64,000 bases of DNA from Anopheles merus (Eukaryota > Arthropoda > Insecta > Diptera > Culicidae), in NCBI RefSeq assembly GCF_017562075.2, contig NC_054082.1:45901832-45965831 (forward strand), in the 5' to 3' direction. This document shows positions 26,200 through 38,132 of the stretch, in pieces; position 1 is the first letter of the stretch, and every line of letters begins with the position of its first letter. A program made the position numbers and the translations under genes. The notes beneath the pieces were generated by a model. That model was not told where the DNA came from. It was given only the letters and a program-made list of their open reading frames with translations, and did not search any database.

Positions 26200-28400
26200 C
26201 GTGATTTTGCGTGTTGACCATTCACATACACACACACACACGCTCACGTCTTACAACTAAGTTAAAGGTGTGCACGATACTGAAGCACCTGTCGGAGGGC
26301 GTTCAAACAAACCACTTCACCATCCAGACGTTTACTAGCAATACACACATTCACGTCTAGCGGGCACACAAACACCCCCGCGCCGTTGGGTTTAGCAGGT
26401 GCATCAACCGGAACCGAACTGCAGTGTGTGTTGTGTTGGGTCGGACGGCCGGACAGTGAGATGAAATCGTTCATATCCGGCACACACAACCGACGGCGGG
26501 TTAATATTTTACAAGCTTCCCAGCTAACACACACACATACAGCTATCACTCACGGGGCAGCACACAAAGGCAGCACAGGGAAAATAACGACCGGATCACG
26601 ATCACAACACCAAGCCAGATCGGCAAATCGGGGAATGCAAACACGATCGACTCTGGCCACTTCTAACCGATCTACTACCAGCAGAGCACTCTAGCGTTAG
26701 CAACGACAGGGTGCACCGTGCTCTGCTCATTCAACCAAGCACAAAAAATAGACAAAAAGCTGAACACTTTACCCAAACCCACACACACACACCACACAAA
26801 CCGCTGGGGGAGGGTGGAAATGGAAAATTAAAAGGTTCTTCAACTCCCAAAACGCCGTCGTGCGGGTGCAATATGCGCAAATGCAGCTCGGTGGGTTTTT
26901 TTTGGTGCGCGCACAGGTTAGCTTGTCACGCACTATGGTTCTGCTCTCGTTCTTGCTCCCTCTCTCTATCTCTCTTTCTCTCTTTTATCTTCCTCTTTTT
27001 TAAACACAACTTGTTCTAGATGGCAAAGGCTCCGTTTACTGCCAATCCAGACAGCATCCGAGCGGAAGGATCTGGGCTTCTCTTTCTCGCCCTAGCATAT
27101 GCACACACACACACACACACCAATCACCCAAACGCACTCGGCGCACGTACGCCTACACACAACGTCAAATGCGCGCGCGTGCGCGTGCGCTCGTACACGA
27201 CGCTCTTGCTCCCTTTTATTATTGTGCGCCGCTGCGGCTGCTACTTCACTGTGTGCTGGACCTTTCCGATTCCAAAAACAGCAATGCGCGAACAATGCTT
27301 CTAATGCTGTACAATACTGGGCGGTGGTTTGGGTACGAGCGCACGAGACTGTCAAAATTGTAAAACCGTTCCGCTGGGAGGGCGAATAGTGCAATAAGTG
27401 CGCGCGCGACGATCGACACCTTAGCGACAGATACGTGTATTGATATGCCCGGGCATGGAAAAAAGCGCAGCAGCGTGCGGTGAATCGTTTGCTACCTCGA
27501 GACTGAAAATGACGGAGCATGGGACACGACGGTTCAACCAAGCGCACACGCGGCTCGCCACTAACCGAAAAAAAAAACGCTCTCCCTTTCCGCTGCTTTC
27601 TGTGTGAGTGCGCGCGCTCTCTTTCGTTTGCGCCTCGTACGCGCGCACTCTCTCACTCTCACACAATCGCGCGCTCGTTCTCTTGACAGACGGCGACAGT
27701 CAGGATGACGGTGCTACAGCAGCAGCGACCATACGCCACACAGCACAGTGAACAGTTGCGTTGGCAAGAAAGAGAGCGAGAGATAGAGTAAGAGAGCGTG
27801 TGTGAGCGAGCGGGTCATGGTGTGGTCGTGCAGGAGAAGGGCTCAACAAGGGTAGTAGGCGACGACCCGCAGGTTTTCGTTCTTTTCCCTCCCGTTACAC
27901 ACAGTCACGCATATTTTAGACACCCTGTGTTTTTCGGTGTGCGGGAGAATAATAAGCAAAAAACACATAAAAACCACACAAACACGCACACACACTCAAC
28001 ACTTACACAAACACAGTCATATCCCTCACAACATGTTTGGCGTGGATAAAACGAGCTGAGGCAGGGTGTGTGTATGTGGTTGTGCTATGAGGCAGTTCAT
28101 TAGCAGGTTGTGTGAGTCGCATCGCTTGGTTTGCGCGCGATGGTGGTGTCCCTTTCCGCACCCACAACACATGCCCGACAAAAACAGAAAACCCTTTACA
28201 CTCCTAACCCTTACCGTCTGAGTACTATATTTCGCGCGAGACGCGCGCGCTTCATCGATTCGATTGCGCAAAGTAGCAGCAGCACCGTTTGGCACACACG
28301 GGCAATCGTTTCGCTGTATGCGATTTGTCAGAGGCGGTGGAGGATAGAAAGAAACGCCATGCAATTACGCCGCAGTGTGTGACAGGGTAAGTAACCGATC
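26200..28400. promoter_or_regulatory. GC/CA/GA-rich island, candidate promoter or 5' UTR region
   Basis: This is one of the more GC-rich parts of the window. It has (CA)n runs (26227-26242, 27102-27121), alternating GCGCGC segments near 27170 and 27400, and clustered GAGAG/CTCTC motifs at 27590-27800 of the kind bound by GAGA factor in flies. A strong + strand donor, ACAGG then GTAAGT at 28387-28392, lies at its right edge and could end an untranslated first exon. No coding frame is convincing. Promoter function is inferred from composition and motifs only. Confidence 0.25.
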
Positions 28401-31280
28401 GACAATATAGCCAGACGTAGGAAGGGGGGATGAAAACGTGGTGCTTTCCGTCTCATTCTATCGTACAGGAGAGAGCGCTACTAGCGCAATCTCCAAAAAG
28501 GTATCGTTGGGCACACTACGGCAACGTCAACACCACCACTTGAAAAGTGTTTCATTGCAAACAGCCCAAACCATCAGACGACGCTAGATGCGAGCTGCGG
28601 GGAAGGGCACAATGATAGCCCGGGCGGCGGTGTGGAATCATTACGCCGCCGGAAGAAGAGAGTCAGCAACAAAACAAACGTATCTACTGCACCCACGCAC
28701 ACACACACACACACACCAACCCATCAATATATACATACCTGAACACAGGTAGACAACCGTTGTGTAGGTGTACAGTCGCGATTAAATAGAGTTGCGCATA
28801 AATGCGTGTATGTGTGTGCGTGCGTCACTGTACGCAGCCGGTGTGCGCTGCTAACCTGCAGCGGCAAAACAACATTTGGCCCTGCCGTGAGTGCCAGCGT
28901 GAAACCTAAAGGCAAAGAAAACAAAAGATAGGAACCTTCTTTGCGCCCTGCCTGTGTGTCCGTCTGTCCGCTCTGCTTCTGGCTGTGCCCAATTACGTGA
29001 TGTCCTGCTGGTATGAGTGCCTGCCGAAGAAACGTATCAAGGTGACACACATCCGGCTCTCCCGGGAGGACGACCGGTTGGAAGACAGTAGACGACGCCC
29101 ACGAGCGGAGGCAAAGCGGAGTCCGTAAGGAATCCAGCCAGGTAGCGCAGAGCCAATCCTTTTGTAATCTTTATTGTGTCAATCACCCGGTCACCAGGAC
29201 TGTGCTGTGGGGGCACGAATCAGGGTAGTTCTCTAGCTCCTCTTTTTATCTCAAACTGTTCTGATTACAAGAAGTTGAAGCCCGAATAACACTCCTATGG
29301 GCTAATTTTATGGGTGAAAGACTATGTTACTAAGTTACCAAGGCCTTGAAGGTAGGAAAATAGCTTCAGAAAAATAATCCAAATTGTGTCATTTATTGAT
29401 TTTTTTCCCTCTTCCAATGCATAACACATTCCAACTGTCATCGGACATGCAGGGGCATGTTTACACAAAAACACGTCAATTACACAATCATTCTTATTCA
29501 CAAACATTTTTTGGCAATGGTCCCACGTGCGTCGATGGCGCACTCATCCTCAACATTCAGCATCGTTCAACCAACGTTGGTAAAATGTTACCTTGATCAT
29601 AAAGGGTTACACGCTGGGGACTAGAAGGTTTGGTGCTTCGATGATACCAACACAGCGGCAGGCTTACATGTGTGGGGCTGTTGTGTGCCTCTCAAATGGA
29701 CTCCCTTTTGCCTGGGATTGGTTTTGACTCATCGCTATGCAATCAAACGGCTTGCTGCATTGTTGTACAGGCGAGCGAGGGCAGTTACATAGGTGTGCCA
29801 GCTGCTAGAAGTGTGTTGGTTAGGTGCCATCCGGAGTATATTCGGTTTGCTAGCAGCAATATTTTGCCAGATAGAGCGGGGGCGATGGTTTAAACATTAT
29901 TGCTACATGCTAATCCAAAATGGTACCAAATATTGCCGGTACTTGCTTTAAAAGTTGATCAAAAAGTTGAACATCATCGAACACTGACGAAGCGCATGTA
30001 ACGATCAGTGATCCCTTGCTATCTTACTGTTTTGCGATTGAATAACTTCTTTTCATCATCTTCTACTCTCCCACCACCCATCAGATGTGACGGGATGTAG
30101 CTTCGACCGTCCATCGTCGGCCATGATCGTGGCCACCCGCCATTGAAGCGCTCTCCACAGTCCGCGGGAGTCAAGATCACTAAACCGCTCTCCGCGGTCA
30201 CCATCGAATCATCAACGTGTTTGAGCCGACAGTGGATTCGGTGAGCGTGTGTTAGTGGATTGTTCGGATGGCGCATGCACACCCCACCAACCTCTACTTG
30301 CAGGTAAACAGGTGGCTTACAGACGGGTGGTGTTTGAAAGGGGTGCAAGGTACACCGAGGTGTTAGATAGCTGGTTTGAGTGTGCTTTTTTAGAGATACG
30401 TATCCATGGTAGAAGAAGTAAAAAAACGGACCACTCAGGGCCGGTGGTGACGGTGGTTGCGCTCGATCAAGCCCGTGAGCCACAAGCGCAGAAAAGACCT
30501 TGAACTTGGACGGTCACCTGTACCGCCCGGGGTGGTTGGGGGACTTTTTTCTTGCCACTGCATCGATCTAATGTCAAGGGTTTGGTGCGTTCTGTGCGGT
30601 GAGGCTTTGACGCTTATCGGTGGCAACGGTGTGGGAACAGCTGTTTTTGTGGCGCTCTGGGAGCACTTTGGAGCACTCGTAGGATATGTGAAGGCTGATG
30701 ATGGTTCTTGCAGCAAACCAATGTCATTAGGCTAAAGTAGCTTAATGTTAACACCTCGAGCTATGATTGCAGTCACGGCCGTTTTGAGGCATACAAAGAG
30801 ATGAGGCGTGAAGCTTGTAATTGTACTAGGTAGAACCGGCGCATCCATAGATTGTTAAACGTTAATCTTATGGACTTTTTGAAACAGTTATAATCGTAAA
30901 AATAGCTTGCTGTAGATTATATTACATAGTTCAAAACGGTTATTATTGTTAAGAAATATTGAATGTATCGTTAGAAAAATGTGGAGCTATTTTTTTGATT
31001 TATTTTATTTTATAACTTATTTTAAATCTCCTACAGGCAGTGCTGGAAAATGTAATGAGAATCGTATGACAATCACCACCGAAAACAATGAACATATCCG
31101 TGGTAGCTTGATGTTCATTGCTGATACTCAATGAAAGTGCGTCATGACATGCCGAACGCGAGTGCTTGAGTCAAACCCGATACTCAGACTGACAAGCTAA
31201 GCTTAATGCCGTCATAAGTATAATCAAGCTAATCAATCTGATCAATGATAATGAAAATCAATCTTTTTCTGGCTTTTTCT
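28401..31280. other. Non-coding stretch, no gene recognised
   Basis: It contains a (CA)n run at 28698-28716 and, on the minus strand, a consensus-like donor (CAG then GTATGT) at about 28733-28740. It is GC-rich to about 29150, mixed to 30800, and AT-rich after that. Frames at 30019-30735 on both strands overlap each other and show no domain. Confidence 0.4.
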
Positions 31281-31291
31281 GAATAGTGTTG

Positions 31292-31497
31292 CCGGTCTGG
31301 TGGTACAGTCGTCAACTCGTACGACTTAACAACATGCCCGTTATGGGTTCAAGTCCCGAATAGACCGTGCCCCCATACGTAGAACTGACTATCCTGCAAT
31401 GGTAATTATAAGTCACTGAAAGCCAAGCTCACTTCACTAGTGGGTACAGGCAAGCCTTGACCGACAGCGGTTGTTGTGCCAAAGAAGAAGAAGAAGA
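31292..31497 (+). mobile_element. tRNA-derived SINE, subfamily A (copy 2)
   Basis: A full-length SINE between perfect 11-bp target duplications, GAATAGTGTTG, at 31281-31291 and 31498-31508. The head carries a Pol III A-box-like stretch (TGGTACAGTCG) and a B-box-like stretch (GGGTTCAAGTCC). The body ends in TTGTTGTGCCAAA followed by a (GAA)n tail. The architecture fits tRNA-related mosquito SINEs of about 200 bp such as Sine200, though I cannot confirm family identity. It forms the left cap of the palindrome at 31582-31908. Confidence 0.9.
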
Positions 31498-31581
31498 GAA
31501 TAGTGTTGATAAATGCCACTGTTTCAGTCACCAACTCTCATGACTGAAACGAAGCTCAAATCAGTTCATGTACACAACTGA

Positions 31582-31908
31582 GATGATCAGACGTGAGATT
31601 CGAACAGTTGGTGGATCCATCACATGGTTGGTGACATTTTGTTTAGCACTCAATTCTTGGTCACTCACTTGGTCACGACATTTTGTATCGGTGATAATCA
31701 CGAAATTCATGGACTATACTTGACGAGTGGTCCCCAGCAATAAAATGAGCGAACTTCCTACCTCTGTCTGCTTTGATTATCTGTCGGGTAAAACAGAAGA
31801 TCACCGACAGAAAATGTCGCGACCAAGTGACTGACCAAGAGTTGCTACCACAAATTATTACCAAGCATGGTCGCAACAACTGTTTGAGTATCACCACCTC
31901 TGATCATC
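31582..31908. repeat. Long imperfect inverted repeat (foldback-like)
   Basis: The left arm (31582-31695) and right arm (31800-31908) are complementary over about 110 bp with a few indels. The inner 45 bp differ at only 5 positions, centred on TTGGTCA...CACTTGGTC and ending in CGGTGAT. The loop is 104 bp. Weaker complementarity continues outward to the SINE on each side. No transposase is visible. It may be a foldback/MITE element or two inverted copies of one repeat. Confidence 0.8.
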
Positions 31909-31970
31909 ACTGGATGTATCCTCCTATGTTTGGTCAAACCTATGTTTGCAACTCCCATATTCAGAGGCTT

Positions 31971-32174
31971 CTTCTTCTTGTTTGGCTCAACAACCGATGC
32001 CGGTCAAGGCCTGCCAACCCCACTTGTGGGGTTGGCTTTCAGTGACTTATTGATTTCCCCCCATAGCAGGATAGTCAGTCCTACGTATGGCGGCACGGTC
32101 TATTTGGGGCTTGAACCCATGACGGGCATGTTGTTAAGTCGTACGAGTTGACGACTGTACCATGAGACCGGCTT
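31971..32174 (-). mobile_element. tRNA-derived SINE, subfamily A (copy 3)
   Basis: A full-length minus-strand SINE between perfect 12-bp target duplications, ATTCAGAGGCTT, at 31959-31970 and 32175-32186. It is closely similar to copy 2 along its length and keeps both A-box and B-box-like segments (GGGTTCAAGCCCC read on its own strand). The body includes an 18-nt palindrome, AACCCCACAAGTGGGGTT. The (AAG)n tail is short. Its separate target duplication shows it inserted independently of copy 2. Confidence 0.9.
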
Positions 32175-32186
32175 ATTCAGAGGCTT

Positions 32187-33079
32187 ACTTTTTCATTTTA
32201 AGACGTCAACTATCCAGAGTCATACGATTGAACTGTGGGATTTTATTTCAATCAGAATTTATTTATGACGTTGACAGTAACATCTTGCAGCACTGCCTGT
32301 ATGGCCTTTTTAGTAGCTTAAGCAGCTTACTAACTTTTCTTCACTTTTTATTACTTTTACTTTTTTACTTTTTTTATTCACTAAGTATTCTTTACTTTTT
32401 CAATTTTTAAAGGACAAATGCAAACTCAAACTCTAGACATGGACATCAAAGGTTCATTAGAGTTTTACTGTAGTCTCCTAAAGTTAAAACAGGTAGTATA
32501 AACGTCAGATTCGGATCGTCAATGAATTTGCCACAAATTCACTTTGGACAACACTTCGTCGCTATTTAGAGACTGTATTCCAAACATTGCGTGTTGTGTG
32601 TGATACGTAGCATCGCCTATTAGCCCAGATTAGCTGTTAAAAAATGCATTTGATTTGAGGGTTAGTAAGAATGTTAATATTTAACTTATTCCAATTTAAA
32701 TTGGTTCATATCCCTAAACCGATCAATTCACATATAACCACAACTAATCAGTGACATAGCCAGGCAAACCGAAAACGGTTGCTGCACCAAATAAGGAATA
32801 ATTTTAAATGTATTTGGTAGAAAATAGCATAAAATCATACCGAACCATTTCTACGACAAAACGGGCTTTATGTATATGAAATAAACTGATCAGAAATTAT
32901 TGTTGTTCTTGCAATATCTTGTCTCTGCAGAACCTTATATTAACTATTTTACCAAATGTATATGTTCTCCCCAAAATCAGGAAACACGTTTCTGTTCCAT
33001 TTTAATTCAACAAGCAGTGGGATATAATTCTCCTAATGTGATAGTATTCCCAGTGACGGTAGTAACAAAACCACAATTC
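32187..33079. other. AT-rich non-coding stretch
   Basis: T-rich DNA at 32330-32410 and otherwise AT-rich sequence. No gene, RNA or transposon ends recognised. Confidence 0.5.
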
Positions 33080-33485
33080 AAATGACCGGAAACGGGATGA
33101 AGTTTTTGTTTCGTGGTCGCAGCGTCGGACGAGGCAGCTGCCCCGAGGGTATTACCTTCCCCATAGCGGGAGCGGTGATCGATCTGACCCAATTAAAAAT
33201 TAACCGATACACCAAAGTTAGTTTTGCCAGTTTCCATACGCTCCATTTTCCATCGAGCGCCCGGTTGCTGCCATCCTGCAATACGCAGGATTTTCCGGAC
33301 TCGTTGCCTGCGTATCCCGGTTGCGTGAAAAACTCCTTCCACGTTGGATGCGCAGTTCCCACAGCGGACCAAACGTTTGTAAGTGTGTGTGTGACGATGT
33401 GGTAGGTGTACCCCATCCGCAGCTCGTACCATTATTTCATCCCTCACACATTTTGCCACACACAAATGTCACGTAAACAAAGCAC

Positions 33486-33521
33486 TATAAATAGAGCGCC
33501 GTGCTCCGTGGGGCGAACAGT
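33486..33521 (+). promoter_or_regulatory. Candidate TATA/Inr core promoter
   Basis: A consensus TATA box (TATAAATAG, 33486-33494) is followed by an initiator-like ACAGT whose A is at 33519. That places the TATA box 33 nt upstream of the start, the canonical spacing for insects (initiator consensus TCAGT). It lies in a GC-rich island (33080-33970) within AT-rich DNA, and 77 nt upstream of the ATG of a 123-codon ORF. Motif-based only. Confidence 0.4.
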
Positions 33522-33595
33522 AAATTAAACAATAATTCCAGCCCGGCGGAAAACGAGAAGTTTTCACGGTAACGCCGTCCGTGTCGGCTGTGAAA

Positions 33596-33967
33596 ATGCT
33601 GAGCTCACCCACCAACCCACCCTCCACTAGGGCCACGTGCGTTTGTTCGGAAACAAACAAAAACCTCGGAACACTCGGTTTCGGATGGAACAGCAACAAC
33701 AACACCCCCAAAACAATGAAAAGTTTTACTCGCAAGCCCTGTACCATCCCTCGACCTTCGTCCTACCTGACCGTCACATTTACACTCTACGTTTGCCTTC
33801 CACAAATTTGCCATTTCCGTGAAAATGCCAACGAGCAGATTGATGGAACCGACGATGTCGTTCTCAACACGCATGCGGCATATGTTTTAATCATCGACAA
33901 TCGATCGATTTCACTCGAACACTCCCGAAAAGTAAGCTTTAGTAACAACTTCAAATGCATTGATTGA
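33596..33967 (+). CDS. Hypothetical small protein downstream of a TATA box
   Basis: A 123-codon ORF beginning MLSSPTNPPS, with A at -3 (GAAAATG context), 77 nt downstream of the candidate start site at 33519. The first 60 residues are Ser/Thr/Asn/Pro-rich with several Lys/Arg. Residues from about 60 to 75 (YLTVTFTLYVCLPQ) are mildly hydrophobic, too short and polar-flanked for a clear membrane segment. The C-terminal part is mixed and ends near CID. I recognise no domain and see no signal peptide. A possible donor (AAA then GTAAGC, about 33930) would give a spliced version. A clear AATAAA is not seen just downstream. Promoter position and the lack of repeats favour a gene; unremarkable composition and the overlapping minus frame (33605-33874) argue against. 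It may be chance. Confidence 0.3.
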   Translation: MLSSPTNPPSTRATCVCSETNKNLGTLGFGWNSNNNTPKTMKSFTRKPCTIPRPSSYLTVTFTLYVCLPQICHFRENANEQIDGTDDVVLNTHAAYVLIIDNRSISLEHSRKVSFSNNFKCID

Positions 33968-34406
33968 ATGCGAGCATTAGAACAGAAAGTAAAAAATGCT
34001 TTCCCTATCTGCAACATAATCGGTTTGCTTTGGTACCATTGTTCGGCTTTGTTGTGAGGGTTTAATGAATTTATTAATCAAAACGTGATGCTGTGTGACC
34101 CGTCAACATCATCGCGCATGGCCACGGTCTGTCATTGGGGATAAGTTACCAATAGTAACATAATAATTCTCTTTTTCTATGTTATTTTGTTCTTTCTTTT
34201 GTATTAGTTTAGAAGCGAATTTGTAGATTCGTTGAGTTTTTTTTTGTAGAATTAATAATATTCAATTATTCTATATTGCACAATGTAGGGGAAGCTTTTT
34301 AAAGCCGAACACTGTGGGAGAGACTTATGAAAACTTATCATAAACACAACATTGAAGAAATTATTATTTAACAATGCAGAATCCAAAATTTTCCAGCATT
34401 ATGCAC
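33968..34406. other. AT-rich intergenic stretch
   Basis: No gene, RNA or mobile-element ends recognised; it leads directly into the target duplication of the SINE at 34415. Confidence 0.5.
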
Positions 34407-34414
34407 AGAATCCA

Positions 34415-34599
34415 GGGCGGTCCCGTGGTACAGTCGTCAACTCGAACGACTCAATAACATGCCCGTCATGGGTTCAAGCCCAGAATGGACCGTCCCCTCG
34501 TAGCAAGGATTAACCGCTTACGTGGTAATGAATTAAGTCTCGAAAGCCTGTATGGGCCGCGCCGGCATGTCCGCGTAGGACGTTACGCCAAATGGAAGA
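34415..34599 (+). mobile_element. tRNA-derived SINE, subfamily B (copy 4)
   Basis: Bounded by an 8-bp duplication, AGAATCCA, at 34407-34414 and 34600-34607. The tRNA-like head (GTGGTACAGTCGTCAACTCG, then GGGTTCAAGCCC) is shared with subfamily A. The body differs: it runs through GTAGCAAGGATTAACCGC and GCCGCGCCGGCATGTCCGCG, ending GTTACGCCAAATGGAAGAAG. Related patches (TTAAGTCTCGAAAGCC against ATAAGTCACTGAAAGCC) show the two bodies are distant homologues. Confidence 0.8.
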
Positions 34600-34607
34600 A
34601 GAATCCA

Positions 34608-35097
34608 CATTTTTGAACCATTTTTAGCATGATTTGTGCCAATTGGTCAAATTTGGGAAAAACACATGTTTTTAATCTTACACATGCTAGTGGATCTAAT
34701 CTTACTACTATAGGTCTTAAGCTTTGAAACTTCCTTTGTTAATATTTTCAGCAGGTCTCATAGGATGTGAATGAGTTATCGTGTTGATTAATCAAATAAC
34801 TGTTGAAATAATTGTAATTAAAGCATTGAAACCACTAATTTTCGGGTAGTTTAAGCATCATGACAGCAAAATGGGAAAGACGGACATTCTGTTATGATAG
34901 GGTTAGATGAATATCAAAAATTTTGAAGAATTTTGTTGTCAAATGTTGATTAACAGATGTCAACAAATTACCTTAATGATGAAAACCGGAAGTCTTCAAA
35001 CAACCAACTGTAGAAAGCATTAAAACCTACGGTTTCTCTAGATACTCAACATGTGTCCGTCTTTACCTATCTTCCCCTAGATTTATTCCCCATTTCC
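34608..35097. other. AT-rich intergenic stretch
   Basis: No gene, RNA or repeat boundary recognised. Confidence 0.5.
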
Positions 35098-35187
35098 AGT
35101 TTAATTCCGACCGTTTCCGGACGACTCCGACTACGGGCGACCAACTTTACCTACTCCGGCTTTTTGTCAACTTTACCCATCACTTGT
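35098..35187. mobile_element. Fragment of the hAT-like GACTCC MITE
   Basis: Contains a few GACTCCG units and ends CAACTTTACCCATCACTTG, nearly identical to the right end of the element at 22132-22461. The left half is missing, so this is a truncated copy. Confidence 0.6.
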
Positions 35188-38123
35188 AAACTAGTAAGGT
35201 AATTAATACTAAGCGTCATCGGACAGTTTGGAATTACACGGATTTAAAAACTACGCGAAGAATTTTAACCTTACTCAAACGCTAGTTTACAAATCCTTGT
35301 CAGTCTACCAAATAAACTATTCTACCAAATACTCCATTCCATTAAATTCTACCAAATACACATCCAATTAAGTAATTCAATCGACTATAGTACATTAATT
35401 TCACCTCACGTTGTACAAATTTGTACAAAAAAAACCTTTAATCATGGTAATAAAAATCAATCATCCTTACTCCAACAATCTATTGTACCTTTTAGCTATG
35501 AGTACGCCCCACTGCAACCTAGACAATAAAACGGGTTAATTTACTTTTAAATTTTCGTTGTTTACTTCCTAGCGCCTTTTTATCGTAACTTGGCATATCA
35601 GTCATCGTGCACTGTACCGTTCACTGCTGACACTAGATGCAAGTGTGTGTAGTAGAGTATAGTTTGATGGAGTGCATCTTCGCAAGGACTACTTGCATTG
35701 TTGCATCTCATCTTCCCTGTATCGATGATTTCAGGGCATAGAAGGCATCATGCAGGAGCAGGTGGATGTGAAATTTATATGAAACATTTCCCCACAAATT
35801 CTCGAAAGCCTAGCGAGCAGAGGCAGAGCAAAAATCTCTCCAGTCGGTTAGAGGAATGTGCACGCACTGGCCACAACCGTACGGATGATCCCGGGCACAG
35901 CTACACCGAACCATCTTTCCCATTGGCCACGATGGTGCTGCAACCGTTTTACAACGATACGGATTGGCGTGTTCGGTCGGCTTTGGAGGAGGCAGAATCT
36001 GTAGTTTCAAACACGGCAAAGAGCGCAAGGTTCGGTTGCGGGAGCAGAATGGAAAAGTGCAGCTAGTATTTTAATTAAATTGTCACCCCACCGTGCTACG
36101 CACCGCATGCTATATTTGGATTACGTACCGGAACCAAATGGCTGGGAAGCTGTATGTTTGTGGGTGTGGGTGTGTGTGGTGTGCGCTTATTCCGCTACTA
36201 CTATCTATTATGCGACGATATCGTGTGACGTGGCGCAGTTGCATCCCGTCCCGCTGCATGCTGAGCGGAATTACTGGTCTTTGATACGGTGGCGATACAC
36301 GCTCGACAAGGATCATCATGACGGTGTTACGCTGAGAAAAAGGCTAATTTTGAGGTGGGAGTCCACCACCTGGGCCGATCCTGCACGGATAGACGGCGCT
36401 TCGGACGCAATTTAATTTTGCATCCTTACTGACAATTTCATTTGCAGCTCAAAGTGAAACACCCCGCAGTGTGCCTATTGTGTGGATGACTGTCTGTAGT
36501 TGCTTCTACACAATAACATCTATCGGAAGGATTTTGGTCAAGGTTTGAATTTATTACTAGGTCGCTAGAAGACGATTTTCGACAGGATAAATCGGAGGTA
36601 ACACTAAGTTTCAGGCCAATGGTAAAAATGTAATCGTACAACATTGGCTGAGACTTGTTTGAGGATAAATTAATGACGTTTCAAGTAATATATTCATAAT
36701 TTTAATAGTTTCAAATCGTATTTAAGGGTTTAGTAATGATACTAACTCGAGTGGAAAATACAATTATTTCCCAGATCCAAAAATAATAAAATTGCTAGCT
36801 CGCGATATGATTTACTAACTACCCTGCTTCGAAGGAAACTAATCAAAACCGCCGGCTGGAAAAGTTGTGCTCTGGTAGCACAGTAACTCATGCTGGAATC
36901 CTCTTCCTTTTTTACCGGTTTGCAGAACTACAACCACGGTGAAAACAATCAGCCAGCATCCGTTGGTAGTGCATATTACCCACCGTGGTCGTTCGCAATC
37001 TCACATCCCGTTGCGACGAAATCGGAAAATGAAATCCATCCATAACGCACCAACTCTCCGGACTGTACTTCGGACCACCCGGACCACCTTTCTAGAGACA
37101 TTGGTAATGGGCGGATAATATGTATGTGGCCCCCATCTCCGTACACTACGCCACTGGGGGATAATATTTCAAAGCCTTTCCACTCGGGCCCTTTGCAGAC
37201 AGGAAAACGTCGTGCGGCTAGCTCCGACCACTGAGGTTTATTTTTCTCCGGCAACTCCGACAAAACCCCGCCAGGTGCCCGAGTGTTGTTTTCGGGAGGA
37301 GGAAAAATGGTTAGTGAAAATTGTTCACGCCCGCCCAGGCCGGCAGACACAGGGGCGCAGGGTAACTATTTTTAAAATCTCACCAACTCCCACGAGCTTC
37401 GCACACGCCGAGGTCTGCGCCGACTGTGCGCCGGTTTCTTTAGGCCGGTCGCGGCGGTTGAATTGTTCACCGGTGTGACAGTTTGCCTTAGCTGGGGGTA
37501 GGGACAGGTAGGAGAGAAGGCGACGGTGCAGACACATTCCTGCAGCAACGGTGCATACACTGTGCATGGGAGTGATGTTGTAGGTTGGAAAACCGAAGGA
37601 AAATATGAGTCTGCGCGTGGGCAGAAACTTTTCAATACGACAAGGCGTTTGCACGAAATGTGGCCATGTGGCTTGTTCTGGCTGCATTAATCCTAAGCTT
37701 ACCGCCAAACAAACTTAGCATTTTTTCGTTTTTGAGAAAGCTATTATCTTGTTATTCAAATGTGAAAATGTGTAAAAATTATGGAGCTATTTTAAATGTA
37801 TTACAAAAGTAGTTTTTGTTTTGGTCACTTGGTGTAAGGTATCCAGGTATCCTGCAGGTTGGAGACCCCTGGTGTAAAGTATCCACAATGCACAACAAAC
37901 GGTTTATTTTGTGTGTGACGAAAGAATGATAATTCATGATAATAAATCAACATTACATAAAAAAAAATCAGACTTAAATTTCATTTTAGTTACATTTTAG
38001 TAACATTTAATCTTCTTCAAACAACAAACAAAAAAAAAGCATTATCCTCGAAGAACGGGCCTAAAAGTTAAATTAAATTCAGCATGTTATATCAGCAGAG
38101 GTAAAAAAAATTAAAAGACTTTC
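35188..38123. other. Mixed stretch with GC-richer islands, no gene recognised
   Basis: GC-richer at 35640-36420 and 36840-37700, AT-rich elsewhere. Frames of up to 127 codons overlap on opposite strands and show no domain. A perfect initiator-like TCAGTC at about 35599 lacks a TATA box or a convincing downstream element. Confidence 0.4.
37846..37871. mobile_element. Possible lone hAT-type terminal sequence
   Basis: The complement of this stretch begins CAGGGGTCTCCAACCTGCAG, which resembles hAT-family termini. It sits between a 15-bp direct repeat, GGTGTAARGTATCCA, at 37831-37845 and 37871-37885 (14 of 15 match). The opposite terminus is not found. A local tandem duplication would explain the direct repeat equally well. 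Confidence 0.25.
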
Positions 38124-38132
38124 GCTCTTATT

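Noticed and set aside
27020..27304. ATG directly after a pyrimidine tract and AG (possible coding exon start)
   Set aside because: The frame soon reads through a CA repeat as His-Thr repeats and shows no domain; acceptor-like sites are common by chance.
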